A program made the position numbers and the translations under genes. This document shows, piece by piece, positions 8,234 through 17,029 of a DNA stretch of 64,000 bases. Source of the DNA: Halopseudomonas maritima (GTDB taxonomy: Bacteria; Pseudomonadota; Gammaproteobacteria; Pseudomonadales; Pseudomonadaceae); the NCBI RefSeq assembly GCF_021545785.1, contig NZ_CP079801.1, positions 3,096,001 to 3,160,000 on the forward strand, read 5' to 3'. The notes beneath the pieces are model-generated. The model was not told where the DNA came from and ran no database searches. It saw only the letters and a program-made list of their open reading frames with translations. Position 1 is the first letter of the stretch; every line of letters begins with the position of its first letter.

Positions 8234-9510
8234 AGGGCGGCGAAGGCCTTTTCAGCTGCGTCCAGGGTCAGTTTCAGCTCGGCATCGCCATGGGCGATGG
8301 AGGTGAAGCCGGCCTCGAAGGCGCTGGGCGCCAGATAAACGCCGCCGTCCAGCATCAGGTGGAAGAAACGCTTGAAACGCTCGGCATCGCTGGCCATGAC
8401 GTCCTCAAAGGTGATGATGTCGTCGGCGCCGGAGAAGTACAGACCGAACATCGCGCCAGCCTGGGTGGTGACGAACGGCACGCCAGCAGCATCGGCACGT
8501 TCCTGCAGGCCGGCGAGCATGCGGCTGGTGTAATCGGTCAGTTCGCTGTGAAAACCCGGGCGGCTGATCAGGCGCAGGGTGGTCAGGCCGGCGGCCATGG
8601 CCAGCGGGTTACCCGACAGGGTGCCAGCCTGATAGACCGGGCCGAGCGGAGCGATGCATTCCATCACCGCGCGCTTGCCGCCAAAACAGCCGACCGGCAT
8701 GCCGCCGCCGATGATCTTGCCGAAGGTGGTCAGGTCCGGGGTCACGCCGTAGTGGGCCTGGGCGCCGCCGAGGGCCACGCGGAAACCGGTCATCACCTCG
8801 TCGAAAATCAGCACCACGCCGTGCTCGTCGCAGGCCTCGCGCAGGCCCTGCAAAAAACCAGGGGCCGGCGGCACGCAGTTCATGTTGCCGGCAACCGGTT
8901 CAACGATAATGCAGGCAACCTGCTGGCCGACGTCGGCCAGGGTGCTGCGCACCGCTTCGATGTCGTTGAAGGGCAGCGTCAGGGTGTGCTTGGCAAAGTC
9001 GGCCGGCACGCCCGCAGAGCTGGGTACGCCCTGGGTCAGCAGGCCGGAACCGGCCTTGACCAGCAGGCTGTCGGAATGGCCGTGGTAGCAACCTTCGAAC
9101 TTGATGATGCTGTCGCGGCCGGTGTAGCCACGGGCCAGGCGAATGGCGCTCATGGTGGCTTCGGTGCCGGAGCTGACCATGCGCACCATGTCCATTGACG
9201 GCACCAGCGAGCAAACCAGTTCTGCCATCTCGGTTTCCAGCGCAGTCGGTGCGCCGTAGGACAGGCCGTGCTGCAGCTGATCGCGCACCGCATCCAGTAC
9301 GTCCGGGTGGCTGTGGCCGAGGATCATCGGGCCCCAGGAGCCAACGTAGTCAACGTAGCGCTTGTCGTCTTCGTCAATGACGTAGGCACCTTCGGCGTGC
9401 TTGAAGAACAGTGGCGTGCCGCCGACGCTCTTGAACGCGCGGACGGGTGAGTTGACGCCGCCGGGGATGTGTTTCTGGGCGCTGGCAAACAGGGATTCGG
9501 AACGGGACAT
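8230..9510 (-). CDS. hemL: Glutamate-1-semialdehyde 2,1-aminomutase
   Basis: PLP enzyme of the C5 pathway that converts glutamate-1-semialdehyde to 5-aminolevulinate for heme and siroheme. The 426-residue product has the full family length. The PLP-binding lysine is Lys265 in TTFGKIIGGGMPVG. The aspartate contacting the PLP nitrogen lies in LIFDEVMTGFR, and the phosphate loop is SSGTEATM at residues 113-120. It follows thiE by 10 bases and precedes the membrane gene with an ATGA overlap, giving the thiD-thiE-hemL order known in Pseudomonas. Confidence 0.98.
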   Translation of the reverse strand: MSRSESLFASAQKHIPGGVNSPVRAFKSVGGTPLFFKHAEGAYVIDEDDKRYVDYVGSWGPMILGHSHPDVLDAVRDQLQHGLSYGAPTALETEMAELVCSLVPSMDMVRMVSSGTEATMSAIRLARGYTGRDSIIKFEGCYHGHSDSLLVKAGSGLLTQGVPSSAGVPADFAKHTLTLPFNDIEAVRSTLADVGQQVACIIVEPVAGNMNCVPPAPGFLQGLREACDEHGVVLIFDEVMTGFRVALGGAQAHYGVTPDLTTFGKIIGGGMPVGCFGGKRAVMECIAPLGPVYQAGTLSGNPLAMAAGLTTLRLISRPGFHSELTDYTSRMLAGLQERADAAGVPFVTTQAGAMFGLYFSGADDIITFEDVMASDAERFKRFFHLMLDGGVYLAPSAFEAGFTSIAHGDAELKLTLDAAEKAFAAL

Positions 9511-9520
9511 GGCAGGTCTC

Positions 9521-10150
9521 TCAGGATGCGTGAATGAGTTGGCTGAACTGGCGGGCGCGTTGTTGCACCGCCGCAGCGTCGGGGGCGCCGAACAGGCCGT
9601 TGATCACGGCCAGATAGTCGACGCCGGCGTCGAGCAGGGTCGACGCGTTGTCCAGGGTGATGCCGCCGATGGCGACGATGGGGGCGGCAAACTGCTGGCG
9701 CGCTTCGCGCAGCAAGGCCGGCGTTGCTGCAGGTGCTCCTGGCTTGGTGACGGAGTTGAAGAAGCGGCCAAAGGCGATATAGCTGGCGCCGTCAATCAGG
9801 GCGCGCTCGGCCAGCTGCAGGCTGGCGTGGCAGGTGGCGCCGAGCAGTGCGTCAGGGCCCAGTTGCTGGCGGGCCTCACGCAGTGAGCCATCTTCCTGGC
9901 CCAGATGCAGGCCGACGCCGAGTTCAGCGGCCAGCGCCAGGTCATCATTGATGATCAGCTCGCAGCCATGCTGGCGGCACAGGGCAGCCAGCTGGCCGGC
10001 TTCTTCCAGCCGTTTGCCGGCGTCAGCGGATTTGTCGCGGTACTGCAGCCAGCGGGCGCCGCCGATGAGTGCGGCTTCGACGTAGGGCAGCAGCTTGCCA
10101 TCAGCGAGCAGCCTGCTGTCGGTGATGGCGTACAGGCCGCGCTGGCTCAT
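9521..10150 (-). CDS. thiE: Thiamine phosphate synthase
   Basis: Condenses HMP-PP with the thiazole phosphate to give thiamine phosphate. The 209-residue TIM-barrel product has family features: RGLYAITDSRLL at the start, WLQYRDKSAD near residue 36 (pyrophosphate binding), LIINDDLALAAELGVGLHLGQED, and GRFFNSVTKPGAP with APIVAIGGI near the C-terminus. The start ATG overlaps the thiD stop by 4 bases, which couples the two successive pathway enzymes. Confidence 0.97.
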   Translation of the reverse strand: MSQRGLYAITDSRLLADGKLLPYVEAALIGGARWLQYRDKSADAGKRLEEAGQLAALCRQHGCELIINDDLALAAELGVGLHLGQEDGSLREARQQLGPDALLGATCHASLQLAERALIDGASYIAFGRFFNSVTKPGAPAATPALLREARQQFAAPIVAIGGITLDNASTLLDAGVDYLAVINGLFGAPDAAAVQQRARQFSQLIHAS

Positions 10151-10947
10151 GAGCAGAAGTCCAGCGGCAGGCGGCGCGGTACGTACTGGCCGTGACCGGG
10201 TTGTTCGGCGTCACGCAGGGTGCGCCAGGTGTAATCCAGAGCCGAGCGCACCGCGCTGACCAGCTCTTCACCCAGTGCCAGACGGCCGGCCAAGGTGCTG
10301 GCCAGGGTGCAGCCGGAGCCGTGATAGCTGCCGGGCAGGCGTGGGCAGGTGAAGTCGTGCTGGCTGCCGTCGGCGCAGTACAGGCGGTTGTGGATTTCCG
10401 CCTCGTCACCGTGGCCGCCGGTGATCAGCAGGTGGCGAATGTGCGGCAGCAATTTTTCCGCACACTCATCGGCGCTGCCGTCGGGCAGTTCGGCCAGAAT
10501 ACGCGCCTCCGGCAGGTTGGGTGTGGCGATGGCCGCCGCCGGAAACAGGCGCTCGCGAATGGCAAAGCCGACGTCGTCCTTGCCCAGCGAGCCGCCGCCG
10601 CCAGCGCGCAGCACCGGGTCGCAGACCAGGGGGGTGTCGGGTAGGCGCTGCATCAATTCCAGCACGGTGTCGACCATCTCGACCGAGCCCAGCATGCCCA
10701 GCTTGACCGCTGAAATCGGCATGTCGCTGATCACCTTGTTGGCCTGGGCCAGCACCCACTCGCGGTCGAGTACGCGGAAGTCGCTGACGTCGACGGTGTC
10801 CTGCACGGTCAGCGCGGTGACCGTAGGGGCCGCGTGGCAGCCCTGGGCGATCAGCGCCTCGATGTCGGCCTGCAGGCCGGCACCACCACTGGGATCGTGG
10901 CCGGAGAGGCAGAGGACGACGGGCTTGAACGGGTTGGGTTGGGTCAT
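10147..10947 (-). CDS. thiD: Hydroxymethylpyrimidine/phosphomethylpyrimidine kinase
   Basis: Phosphorylates HMP and HMP-P to supply HMP-PP to ThiE. The 266-residue ribokinase-fold product starts at the ATG at 10947 (MTQPNPFKPVVLCLSG). It shows GHDPSGGAGLQADI near residue 18, VCDPVLRAGGGGSL in the middle and the C-terminal anion-hole motif GSGCTLASTLAGRLA. An upstream in-frame start at 11010 would put a 9-bp perfect hairpin inside the coding region, so I prefer 10947. First gene of the thiD-thiE-hemL operon. Confidence 0.96.
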   Translation of the reverse strand: MTQPNPFKPVVLCLSGHDPSGGAGLQADIEALIAQGCHAAPTVTALTVQDTVDVSDFRVLDREWVLAQANKVISDMPISAVKLGMLGSVEMVDTVLELMQRLPDTPLVCDPVLRAGGGGSLGKDDVGFAIRERLFPAAAIATPNLPEARILAELPDGSADECAEKLLPHIRHLLITGGHGDEAEIHNRLYCADGSQHDFTCPRLPGSYHGSGCTLASTLAGRLALGEELVSAVRSALDYTWRTLRDAEQPGHGQYVPRRLPLDFCS

Positions 10948-10980
10948 GGCGAGTGGTTCCGCGAGCTGACGGGCGTTTAA

Positions 10981-11007
10981 CCAGCTCCGGCGCGCGCTCG
11001 GAGCTGG
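10981..11007 (-). promoter_or_regulatory. Hairpin in the thiD leader
   Basis: Perfect 9-bp inverted repeat CCAGCTCCG / CGGAGCTGG with a 9-base GC-only loop, 34 bases upstream of the thiD start. It is flanked by a weaker pair (CGGGC with GCCCG). No THI-box bases (CTGAGA, ACCTGATCTGGATAATGCC) are present, so it is not a TPP riboswitch. It could be an operator, an mRNA stability element or a leader hairpin. Confidence 0.5.
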
Positions 11008-11052
11008 CATGACAGCCCGTTAGCATACCATCTTGCCTGTGCGGCGGGGTGC

Positions 11053-12333
11053 TCAGGCGTGCTGCAGATGCAGCCTCTGTTGTCCCGGGTCGTACCGCCA
11101 GTGCGGTTGTCCGGGTGTCAGTGCAACACCACCGACCCAGTATCCTGTTGGCCGGCAACTAAAACCGTCGGCTTTTCCTTGCAGCACCGCTTGGCCCTGC
11201 GAGCTAAGTTGGATGACGCGCTGGGGCCAGTCGGCTTCGCTGCTATCAACGTGCAGCAGCGGCGTGGGGCCGTTGAGCAGCGGTTGCAGCAGCCACCAGA
11301 ACATCAGGTCGCCCAAATAGGGTAGCGGCTCAACCTGCCTCATTAGCTGAGCAAAGACCTTGCCGGTCGGCATTGGGCCTTCACGCTGCAGAATCTGCAG
11401 GGTGAGACGCTCCGTCAGCCCGAGCCCATGCGTCAAGTCCGGTAGTTGTTGCAGATGGCGGTGGAGCGCAAGGCCGAGCATCGGCAGGGCGGGTGTGCCG
11501 GTCTTGATCAGGGCCAGCAGGGCGGTGGGGTCGGCCGCCGTCAGCGCGTGCCAGGCGTCGCTGCCAAGGCGCAGCAAGTCAGGTTTGATGTGCTTGCGTT
11601 GCGGCCACAGCCAGCTCAGCACTTCGGGCGCCAATTGGCCGATACCGATGAAGCGCGCTACGCCCGGCACCTGATCGACCGCAATCAGCTGCAACTCGGC
11701 GCCGGGTTGCAGCTCGCGCAGGCGATGCAGCAGGTAGGCGAGGATCAGTTGGTCGTAGCTGTCGTGCTCGAGCCACAGGACGATGCGCTGGTACGGCGCA
11801 AGGTTCAGCAGGGCGTTGTAGCTCTGCTGTTGGCGGCCCAGCGCATCGGCGGGCGCCAGATTGAAGGCCTGCGCAAGAAAGGCGGCGCGTTCATGCAGCA
11901 GGGTTTGCGGGTCGCTATCGCTCAGCGGGCCAATGCAAAACGGGTCAGAGAATTCCAGAAAGTCGCCGGTCAGTCCTGCGGTGCGCAAGCTGTGCTGGAT
12001 ATCGCTGCCGCAGCGAATGTGCAGGGTCTTGCGGTCCTGGTCACCGGTGCGTTGCAGTTGCTGATTGGCCAGGCTGATGCTCTCGATGTGCTGCTTGAGT
12101 CGTGGCCAGCTGGCGAAACCGGCCTCTCGCGCGATGACCAGCTGGGCGTCGGCCAGACGCAGGGTCTGACTGCGCGGCGGCAGGTGCTGGCTAACGCGCT
12201 GCAGGGCATCAGGGTCGCCGGCGTTGAGCGATTTGAGCAGGTCTTTGGCGCGCTTGCGTTGCTGCTCCAGGTTGAGCCTGCCGTTGCTGACGGGGCTGCT
12301 GGGCGAGCGGCGAGGTGCTTTGGGTGTGGACAT
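11053..12333 (-). CDS. DUF1835 domain-containing protein
   Basis: A 426-residue cytoplasmic protein. The N-terminal ~80 residues contain the segment NLEQQRKRAKDLL ... DAQLVIAREAGFASWPRLKQH, a helical module often found at the start of ankyrin-type and DUF1835 proteins. From about residue 105 (LHIRCGSDIQHSLRTAGL) it follows the DUF1835 pattern with FCIGPL and IVLWLEHDSYDQLILAYLL, then a C-terminal region like DUF3658. The function is unknown. The start at 12333 is the natural one (MSTPKAP). It stands alone on this strand, divergent from the Mpo1-like gene. Confidence 0.8.
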   Translation of the reverse strand: MSTPKAPRRSPSSPVSNGRLNLEQQRKRAKDLLKSLNAGDPDALQRVSQHLPPRSQTLRLADAQLVIAREAGFASWPRLKQHIESISLANQQLQRTGDQDRKTLHIRCGSDIQHSLRTAGLTGDFLEFSDPFCIGPLSDSDPQTLLHERAAFLAQAFNLAPADALGRQQQSYNALLNLAPYQRIVLWLEHDSYDQLILAYLLHRLRELQPGAELQLIAVDQVPGVARFIGIGQLAPEVLSWLWPQRKHIKPDLLRLGSDAWHALTAADPTALLALIKTGTPALPMLGLALHRHLQQLPDLTHGLGLTERLTLQILQREGPMPTGKVFAQLMRQVEPLPYLGDLMFWWLLQPLLNGPTPLLHVDSSEADWPQRVIQLSSQGQAVLQGKADGFSCRPTGYWVGGVALTPGQPHWRYDPGQQRLHLQHA

Positions 12334-12579
12334 ACGATCCCCTTATCGGGCCTGTGTCCGCCTGGCAGGCTGGGTGTCGTATGGCGATATCGGAGGTGGT
12401 TACAGCGGGCGCAGCCCTTTCCGCGAACGGGGACGCCTTGCGGCGCGAGTCAGAGCATCGCCGCTGGCCGGCGGCTTGTCAACACACCATGGCCCCTTCA
12501 GACACTGGTTGCTGCTCGCCTGGTTTGTCTACACTGTGAGGCACGAAAAGCCCCCATCAGACCAATAATAAGGTGGTTT

Positions 12580-13002
12580 ATGAAAGCGATTGATCAATGG
12601 TTTGACGAGTACGGTGAAAGCCACCGTAACCCGATCAACAAGCTGACCCACTGGATTTGTGTACCGCTGATTACCTTCAGCGTGCTTGGCATGCTTTGGG
12701 CAATCCACCCTTGGGTAGCGATGCTGGTGGTTGGCGCCTCGCTGGTGTTTTACGCCATGTTGTCCTGGCAGATTGCCGCCGCCATGCTGGTTGTCAGCCT
12801 GGTGATGTTGCTCATCCTCAGTTTGATGACCTATGTGTTCTGGCCCAGTGTGGCGATTTTTGTACTGGCTTGGATCGGTCAGTTCATTGGGCACCACATC
12901 GAGGGCAAAAAGCCGTCCTTCTTCAAGGACTTGCAGTTTCTGCTGATCGGGCCTGCCTGGCTGTTGGGTTATGTGTTCAGGCTGTTCGGGTTGCGCTACT
13001 GA
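12580..13002 (+). CDS. Mpo1-like (DUF962) membrane protein
   Basis: A 140-residue protein of the DUF962/Mpo1 family. Yeast Mpo1 is an Fe(II)-dependent dioxygenase in alpha-oxidation of 2-hydroxy fatty acids; bacterial members are mostly uncharacterised. The family histidines are visible: YGESHRNPINKLTHWICVPL at residues 9-28 (H, N, H and the trailing P) and IGQFIGHHIEGKKP near residue 107. Three or four membrane helices lie between and after these. The start at 12580 has AAGGTGG upstream. The open frame continues far upstream, but that part is antisense to the DUF1835 gene and is not coding. It is followed by a strong terminator. Confidence 0.88.
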   Translation: MKAIDQWFDEYGESHRNPINKLTHWICVPLITFSVLGMLWAIHPWVAMLVVGASLVFYAMLSWQIAAAMLVVSLVMLLILSLMTYVFWPSVAIFVLAWIGQFIGHHIEGKKPSFFKDLQFLLIGPAWLLGYVFRLFGLRY

Positions 13003-13003
13003 G

Positions 13004-13032
13004 AAAAAAGGGCGCCGGTTGGCGCCCTTTTT
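13004..13032. terminator. Bidirectional intrinsic terminator
   Basis: Stem GGGCGCC (13010-13016), loop GGTT, stem GGCGCCC (13021-13027), then TTTTT; the mirror-image A run at 13004-13009 serves the opposite strand. It lies between the convergent Mpo1-like and acyl-CoA synthetase genes. Confidence 0.92.
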
Positions 13033-13044
13033 CGTGCAGCTGGC

Positions 13045-14514
13045 TTATGACAGCTGATGTTTCATCACTTTGCCGTTGGCATTGCGCGGCAGCACCTGCG
13101 CCTCGCCGTACAGGCGCGGGCGCTTGTAGTCGGCCAGCAGCGGCTCCAGGTAGGCGCTCAGCTCGCTGTGCAGGTCGGCGACCGGCTCGCGCAGCACAAC
13201 AACCGCCTTGACGGTTTCGCCCCACTGCGGATGCGGTACGCCAAATACCGCAACTTCGACGATATTCGGGTGCGCTTCCAGCGCCACTTCAATCTCCCGC
13301 GGATAGACGTTTACGCCGCCGGAGATGATCAGCTCCTTGGCCCGGCCCAGTACCCAGTAGTAGCCGTCGGCGTCGCGGCGGGCCAGGTCGCCGGAGTCCA
13401 GCCAGCCGTCGCTGTGCAGGCACTCGGCGGTGGCTTCCGGCTTGTTCCAGTAGCCGAGCATCATGCCTTCGGTGCGGATCTGGATCTGGCCGGTGCATTC
13501 GCCTGCAAGCTCGTTCCCGTGCTCGTCGACCATGCGCAGTTCGGTGTGCAGCGCGCCGCGGCGGCCGATCGAACCGGCTTTGCTGGCGTGTTCTTCCGGC
13601 ATCATGATGCTGCCGCTCGGGCCGGCTTCGGTCAGGCCGTATACACAGTACAGACGGTCGGTCTGCATGCGGTCGGCCAGAATCTCCAGTTGTTCGGTCG
13701 ACATCGGGCCGCCGCCGTAGATCCAGTACTGCATGGAGCTGATATCGCGCTCGGTGATGTCCGGCTGCTGCGCGGTCATCATAAAGGCGACCGGGGCGCC
13801 GAAGAAGTGCGTGGTGCGCTCCTTCTCCACGGTGTCCAGCAACAACGTGGGGTGGAATTCGGGCAGAACTACGTGAGCGGCGCCGACGTAGGTGCCGCCA
13901 AGCAGAAAGACGTTGAGCGGCGCCGAGTGGGTCAGCGGCATCATGTGCAGCATGCGGCTGTGCGGGCGCATGTCCATTTCCAGCGCGGACGAATTGGCAA
14001 CGGTCAGCAGGGCATGGTGGTTAAACAGTACGCCCTTGGGTTTACCGGTGGTGCCGGAGGTGTAGAGCAGCGTGCAGGGCTGTTCGGCCGGCATCTCGGC
14101 GACGCTCCAGCGGCTCTGCATGTCGGTCACCTGTACAGCCGGCTGATCCAGGCGCAGACAGGGTGCCAGCGTGCTGGCGCGGTCGGCGTGGTCGCCCAGC
14201 GCGATGACCAGACGGGCGTCACAGTCGCTGAGGATGTACTCCAGCTCGGCGGTTGTCAGGCGGGCGTTGACCGGTACCACGATGGCACCAAGGTTGATCA
14301 CGGCAAAGTAGCCCAGCACCCAGCTGTAGCTGTTGGGCATGTACAGGGCGACGCGGTCGCCGCTGCCGATCTGGTACTGCTCATGCAGATGGGCGGCCAG
14401 GCGCAGGCTTTGGTCATGTAGCTCGGACCAGCTGAGGCGGCAGTCAGCGGTGATCAGGGCCTCGCCCGCGGGGAACTTGCGGGCGTTGACCGCGATCAGC
14501 TTGGGAATGTTCAT
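13045..14514 (-). CDS. Acyl-CoA synthetase / AMP-dependent ligase
   Basis: Class I adenylate-forming enzyme of 489 residues that probably activates a carboxylic acid with ATP and CoA. The P-loop-like core motif is LLYTSGTTGKPKGVLFNHH near residue 150. YCVYGLTEAGPSG is the A5 region, and DGWLDSGDLARRDADGYYWV with GRAKELIISGGVNVYPREIE are the A7/A8 motifs; the C-terminal catalytic lysine lies in LPRNANGKVMKHQL. The substrate (medium/long-chain fatty acid or aromatic acid) cannot be told from motifs. Its role may be related to the AidB-like acyl-CoA dehydrogenase nearby, but rluE separates them. Confidence 0.92.
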   Translation of the reverse strand: MNIPKLIAVNARKFPAGEALITADCRLSWSELHDQSLRLAAHLHEQYQIGSGDRVALYMPNSYSWVLGYFAVINLGAIVVPVNARLTTAELEYILSDCDARLVIALGDHADRASTLAPCLRLDQPAVQVTDMQSRWSVAEMPAEQPCTLLYTSGTTGKPKGVLFNHHALLTVANSSALEMDMRPHSRMLHMMPLTHSAPLNVFLLGGTYVGAAHVVLPEFHPTLLLDTVEKERTTHFFGAPVAFMMTAQQPDITERDISSMQYWIYGGGPMSTEQLEILADRMQTDRLYCVYGLTEAGPSGSIMMPEEHASKAGSIGRRGALHTELRMVDEHGNELAGECTGQIQIRTEGMMLGYWNKPEATAECLHSDGWLDSGDLARRDADGYYWVLGRAKELIISGGVNVYPREIEVALEAHPNIVEVAVFGVPHPQWGETVKAVVVLREPVADLHSELSAYLEPLLADYKRPRLYGEAQVLPRNANGKVMKHQLS

Positions 14515-14567
14515 GGGGTGTCCATCCTGTTGTTGTCGTGGAGTGATGGGATCTTACGGTGTTGGCT

Positions 14568-15188
14568 TCAGCCGGCGCTTGGCAGTTCACGCCACTGCCC
14601 CGGTTGCAGGTCGCCCAGAGACCAGTCACCGATGCGCACGCGCACTAGTCGCAGGGTCGGCAGGCCGACTGCTGCGGTCATGCGGCGTACCTGGCGGTTG
14701 CGGCCTTCGCGGATGGTGATCGCCAGCCAGCGGGTTGGCACGCTTTTGCGGAAGCGTACCGGCGGGTTGCGTGGCCAGAGTGCCGGCTCATCGATCAGTT
14801 CGACTTCGGCTGGTCGCGTGGGTCCGTCATTCAGCACTGGACCTGCTCTGAGCTGCGCGAGCTGCTGTTCGCTGGGCTCGCCCTCTACCTGCACCCAGTA
14901 GGTCTTGGGCAGCTTGTGCTTCGGGTCGGTGATGCGGGCCTGCAGGCGGCCGTCGTTGGTGAGCAGCAGCAGCCCTTCGCTGTCGCGGTCCAGCCGCCCG
15001 GCGGGGTAAACGCCCGGTACCGAGACAAAGTCGCGCAAGGTTGTTCGGCCGTCGCCGTCGGTGAACTGGGTAAGCACGTCGAAGGGCTTGTTCAGGGCAA
15101 TCAGGCGCGGCTCTGCGGGTGGCGGCGCGGGTTTGCGGCGCGTGCGCTGAGGCGGTCGCGGGCGAGGCGGGCGGGGCGTTTGCTTCAT
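14568..15188 (-). CDS. rluE: 23S rRNA pseudouridine(2457) synthase
   Basis: RsuA/RluB/RluE-type pseudouridine synthase of 206 residues lacking an S4 domain, which points to RluE. The catalytic aspartate is Asp67 in PAGRLDRDSEGLLLLTNDG, and the family motif IREGRNRQVRRMTAAVGLPTLRLVR lies near residue 160. The N-terminal 27 residues are Pro/Arg rich and probably disordered. It appears to be a single-gene unit. Confidence 0.94.
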   Translation of the reverse strand: MKQTPRPPRPRPPQRTRRKPAPPPAEPRLIALNKPFDVLTQFTDGDGRTTLRDFVSVPGVYPAGRLDRDSEGLLLLTNDGRLQARITDPKHKLPKTYWVQVEGEPSEQQLAQLRAGPVLNDGPTRPAEVELIDEPALWPRNPPVRFRKSVPTRWLAITIREGRNRQVRRMTAAVGLPTLRLVRVRIGDWSLGDLQPGQWRELPSAG

Positions 15189-15376
15189 GGCATTCCCGGG
15201 TCAGGTTAGGCGGCAGTGGGGGCGGGCATTGTCCATTTGCCTGGCGCCGGCTGCAACGCGCTGGTCAGCCGCCAAGGCCACCAGCGCGACGCCCAGGTCG
15301 CCAAGGAACGGGGCGTGAGCAAAGCCTTTACGCACCAGCCCTCCAATCTGTTGCTGTGTTCTGCCCATGGCCGCTT

Positions 15377-17029
15377 CTACAGCGTTGCCGGCGTGGAGCG
15401 GGCGACCAGGGCTTCGACATCCAGGCCACGCGGCAGGGTGCCGTAAGCCTGGCCGTGCTGGCCCAGTCGGCTGGCAATGAACGCATCTGACACGGCGCTG
15501 TTACCGGCTTCGAGCAGCAGCTTGGCCTGCAGCGCGGTGGCGACATCTTCGGTGAGCTGGCGGGCGCGATACTGGATGTCGTCGGTGTCGGCAAACTGCT
15601 GTTTGATGCGTTCGATGCGTTGCTTGAGGGCGCTGGAGCCGTGGCCATCGCCCAGTTCGATAAACAGCGCATCGAGTACGCCGGGCTCCTTGGACAGCGC
15701 ACGTAACACGTCCAGACACTGGACATTGCCCGAGCCTTCCCAGATGGAGTTGACCGGAGCCTCACGGTACAGGCGGGGGAGGATGGTTTCTTCAACATAA
15801 CCCGCGCCGCCGAGGCATTCCTGCGCCTCGTTGATCATGCCGGGGGCGCGCTTGCAGATCCAGTACTTGCCGATGGCGGTGACCAGCCGGGCGAACTTGT
15901 CTTCCTGTTCGTCATGCGCATGATCCAGCGCCTTGCCCATGCGCATGGTCAGGGCGAGTGCCGCTTCGCTCTCCAGCGCCAGGTCAGCCAGCACGTTCTG
16001 CATCAGTGGCTGCTCGTTCAGTACGCGAGTGCCCACGCAGCGGTGCGCGCAGTGGTGCGCGGCCTGGGTCAGCGCCTGGCGCATCAGCGAGCTGGAGCCG
16101 ATCATGCAGTCAAAGCGCGTCAGCGAGACCATCTCGATGATAGTGGGTACGCCGCGGCCTTCTGCGCCAATCATCCAGGCCAGCGCGCCACGGTACTCAA
16201 CTTCACTGGAGGCGTTGGCCCAGTTGCCCAGCTTGTTTTTCAGGCGCTGTATGTAAAATTCATTGCGAGTGCCGTCCGGGCGGTGACGCGGCAACAGGAA
16301 GCAGCTCAGGCCCTTGTCAGTATGGGCCAGGGTCAGGAAGGCGTCGCACATGGGGGCCGAACAGAACCATTTGTGGCCGACCAGCTCATAGGCCTGACCA
16401 GGGCCGCCTGCGCCGACCGGGTAGGCGCGGGTGGTGTTGGCACGCACATCGGTGCCGCCCTGTTTCTCGGTCATCGCCATGCCAATGGTGGCGCCGGTTT
16501 TCTGTTCAATCGGCAGGTTGCGCGGGTCGTACTGGCGCGACAGGATCTTGGGCAGCCAGTGTTCTGCAATCTCGGGCTGCAGGCGCAAGGCCGGTACGCA
16601 GGCAAAGGTCATGGTCAGCGGGCAGCTGGTGCCGGCCTCAGCCTGATTGTGCAGGTACATGGTGGCGGCGCGCGCGACCTGCGCGCCAGGTCGCGGGTCA
16701 GTCCAGGGGGCGCTGGTAATGCCGGCGGCAATGCCGGCAGCCATCAGCTCGTGGTAGGCCGGGTGAAACTCGACCAGATCGATGCGATGGCCGTAGCGGT
16801 CGTGGCTTTTGAAGACCGGCTTGTTCTCGTTGGCCAGAAAGCCTGCGTGCATCAGTGCATCGCCGGCCTGCTGACCATAGGCGTTGAGCTGGGCGTCAGC
16901 CCAGTCACCCTGATAGCGGCGCACCCACTCTTGCAGCGGCAGGTCAGCGCGGTACAGGTTGATGCCCTCCAGCGGCGGCACCTGATTGATGACGTCATGG
17001 GTTTCGGCGTACTGATGCAGCTGGGTCAT
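15377..17029 (-). CDS. AidB-like acyl-CoA dehydrogenase
   Basis: FAD-dependent acyl-CoA dehydrogenase family protein of 550 residues, close to the 541 of E. coli AidB. It shares AidB's extended N-terminal domain and the signature MTEKQGGTDVRANTT near residue 190. Other family segments are MTFACVPAL, NKLGNWANASSEVEYRGA and LGGAGYVEETILPRLYREAP near residue 415. AidB binds DNA and is part of the adaptive response to alkylation; many homologues act as ordinary acyl-CoA dehydrogenases. The ATG at 17029 overlaps the TetR stop (ATGA) and has an ideal AAGGAGG, so the two are translationally coupled. This suggests the regulator responds to an acyl-CoA-type ligand. Confidence 0.9.
   Translation of the reverse strand: MTQLHQYAETHDVINQVPPLEGINLYRADLPLQEWVRRYQGDWADAQLNAYGQQAGDALMHAGFLANENKPVFKSHDRYGHRIDLVEFHPAYHELMAAGIAAGITSAPWTDPRPGAQVARAATMYLHNQAEAGTSCPLTMTFACVPALRLQPEIAEHWLPKILSRQYDPRNLPIEQKTGATIGMAMTEKQGGTDVRANTTRAYPVGAGGPGQAYELVGHKWFCSAPMCDAFLTLAHTDKGLSCFLLPRHRPDGTRNEFYIQRLKNKLGNWANASSEVEYRGALAWMIGAEGRGVPTIIEMVSLTRFDCMIGSSSLMRQALTQAAHHCAHRCVGTRVLNEQPLMQNVLADLALESEAALALTMRMGKALDHAHDEQEDKFARLVTAIGKYWICKRAPGMINEAQECLGGAGYVEETILPRLYREAPVNSIWEGSGNVQCLDVLRALSKEPGVLDALFIELGDGHGSSALKQRIERIKQQFADTDDIQYRARQLTEDVATALQAKLLLEAGNSAVSDAFIASRLGQHGQAYGTLPRGLDVEALVARSTPATL

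Noticed and set aside
10948..11052. TPP riboswitch ahead of thiD
   Set aside because: The conserved THI-box bases are absent; only a hairpin is present.
11446..12579. Very long open frame upstream of and in frame with the Mpo1-like gene
   Set aside because: It is antisense to the DUF1835 gene, has no family features, and the real start with a ribosome site is at 12580.
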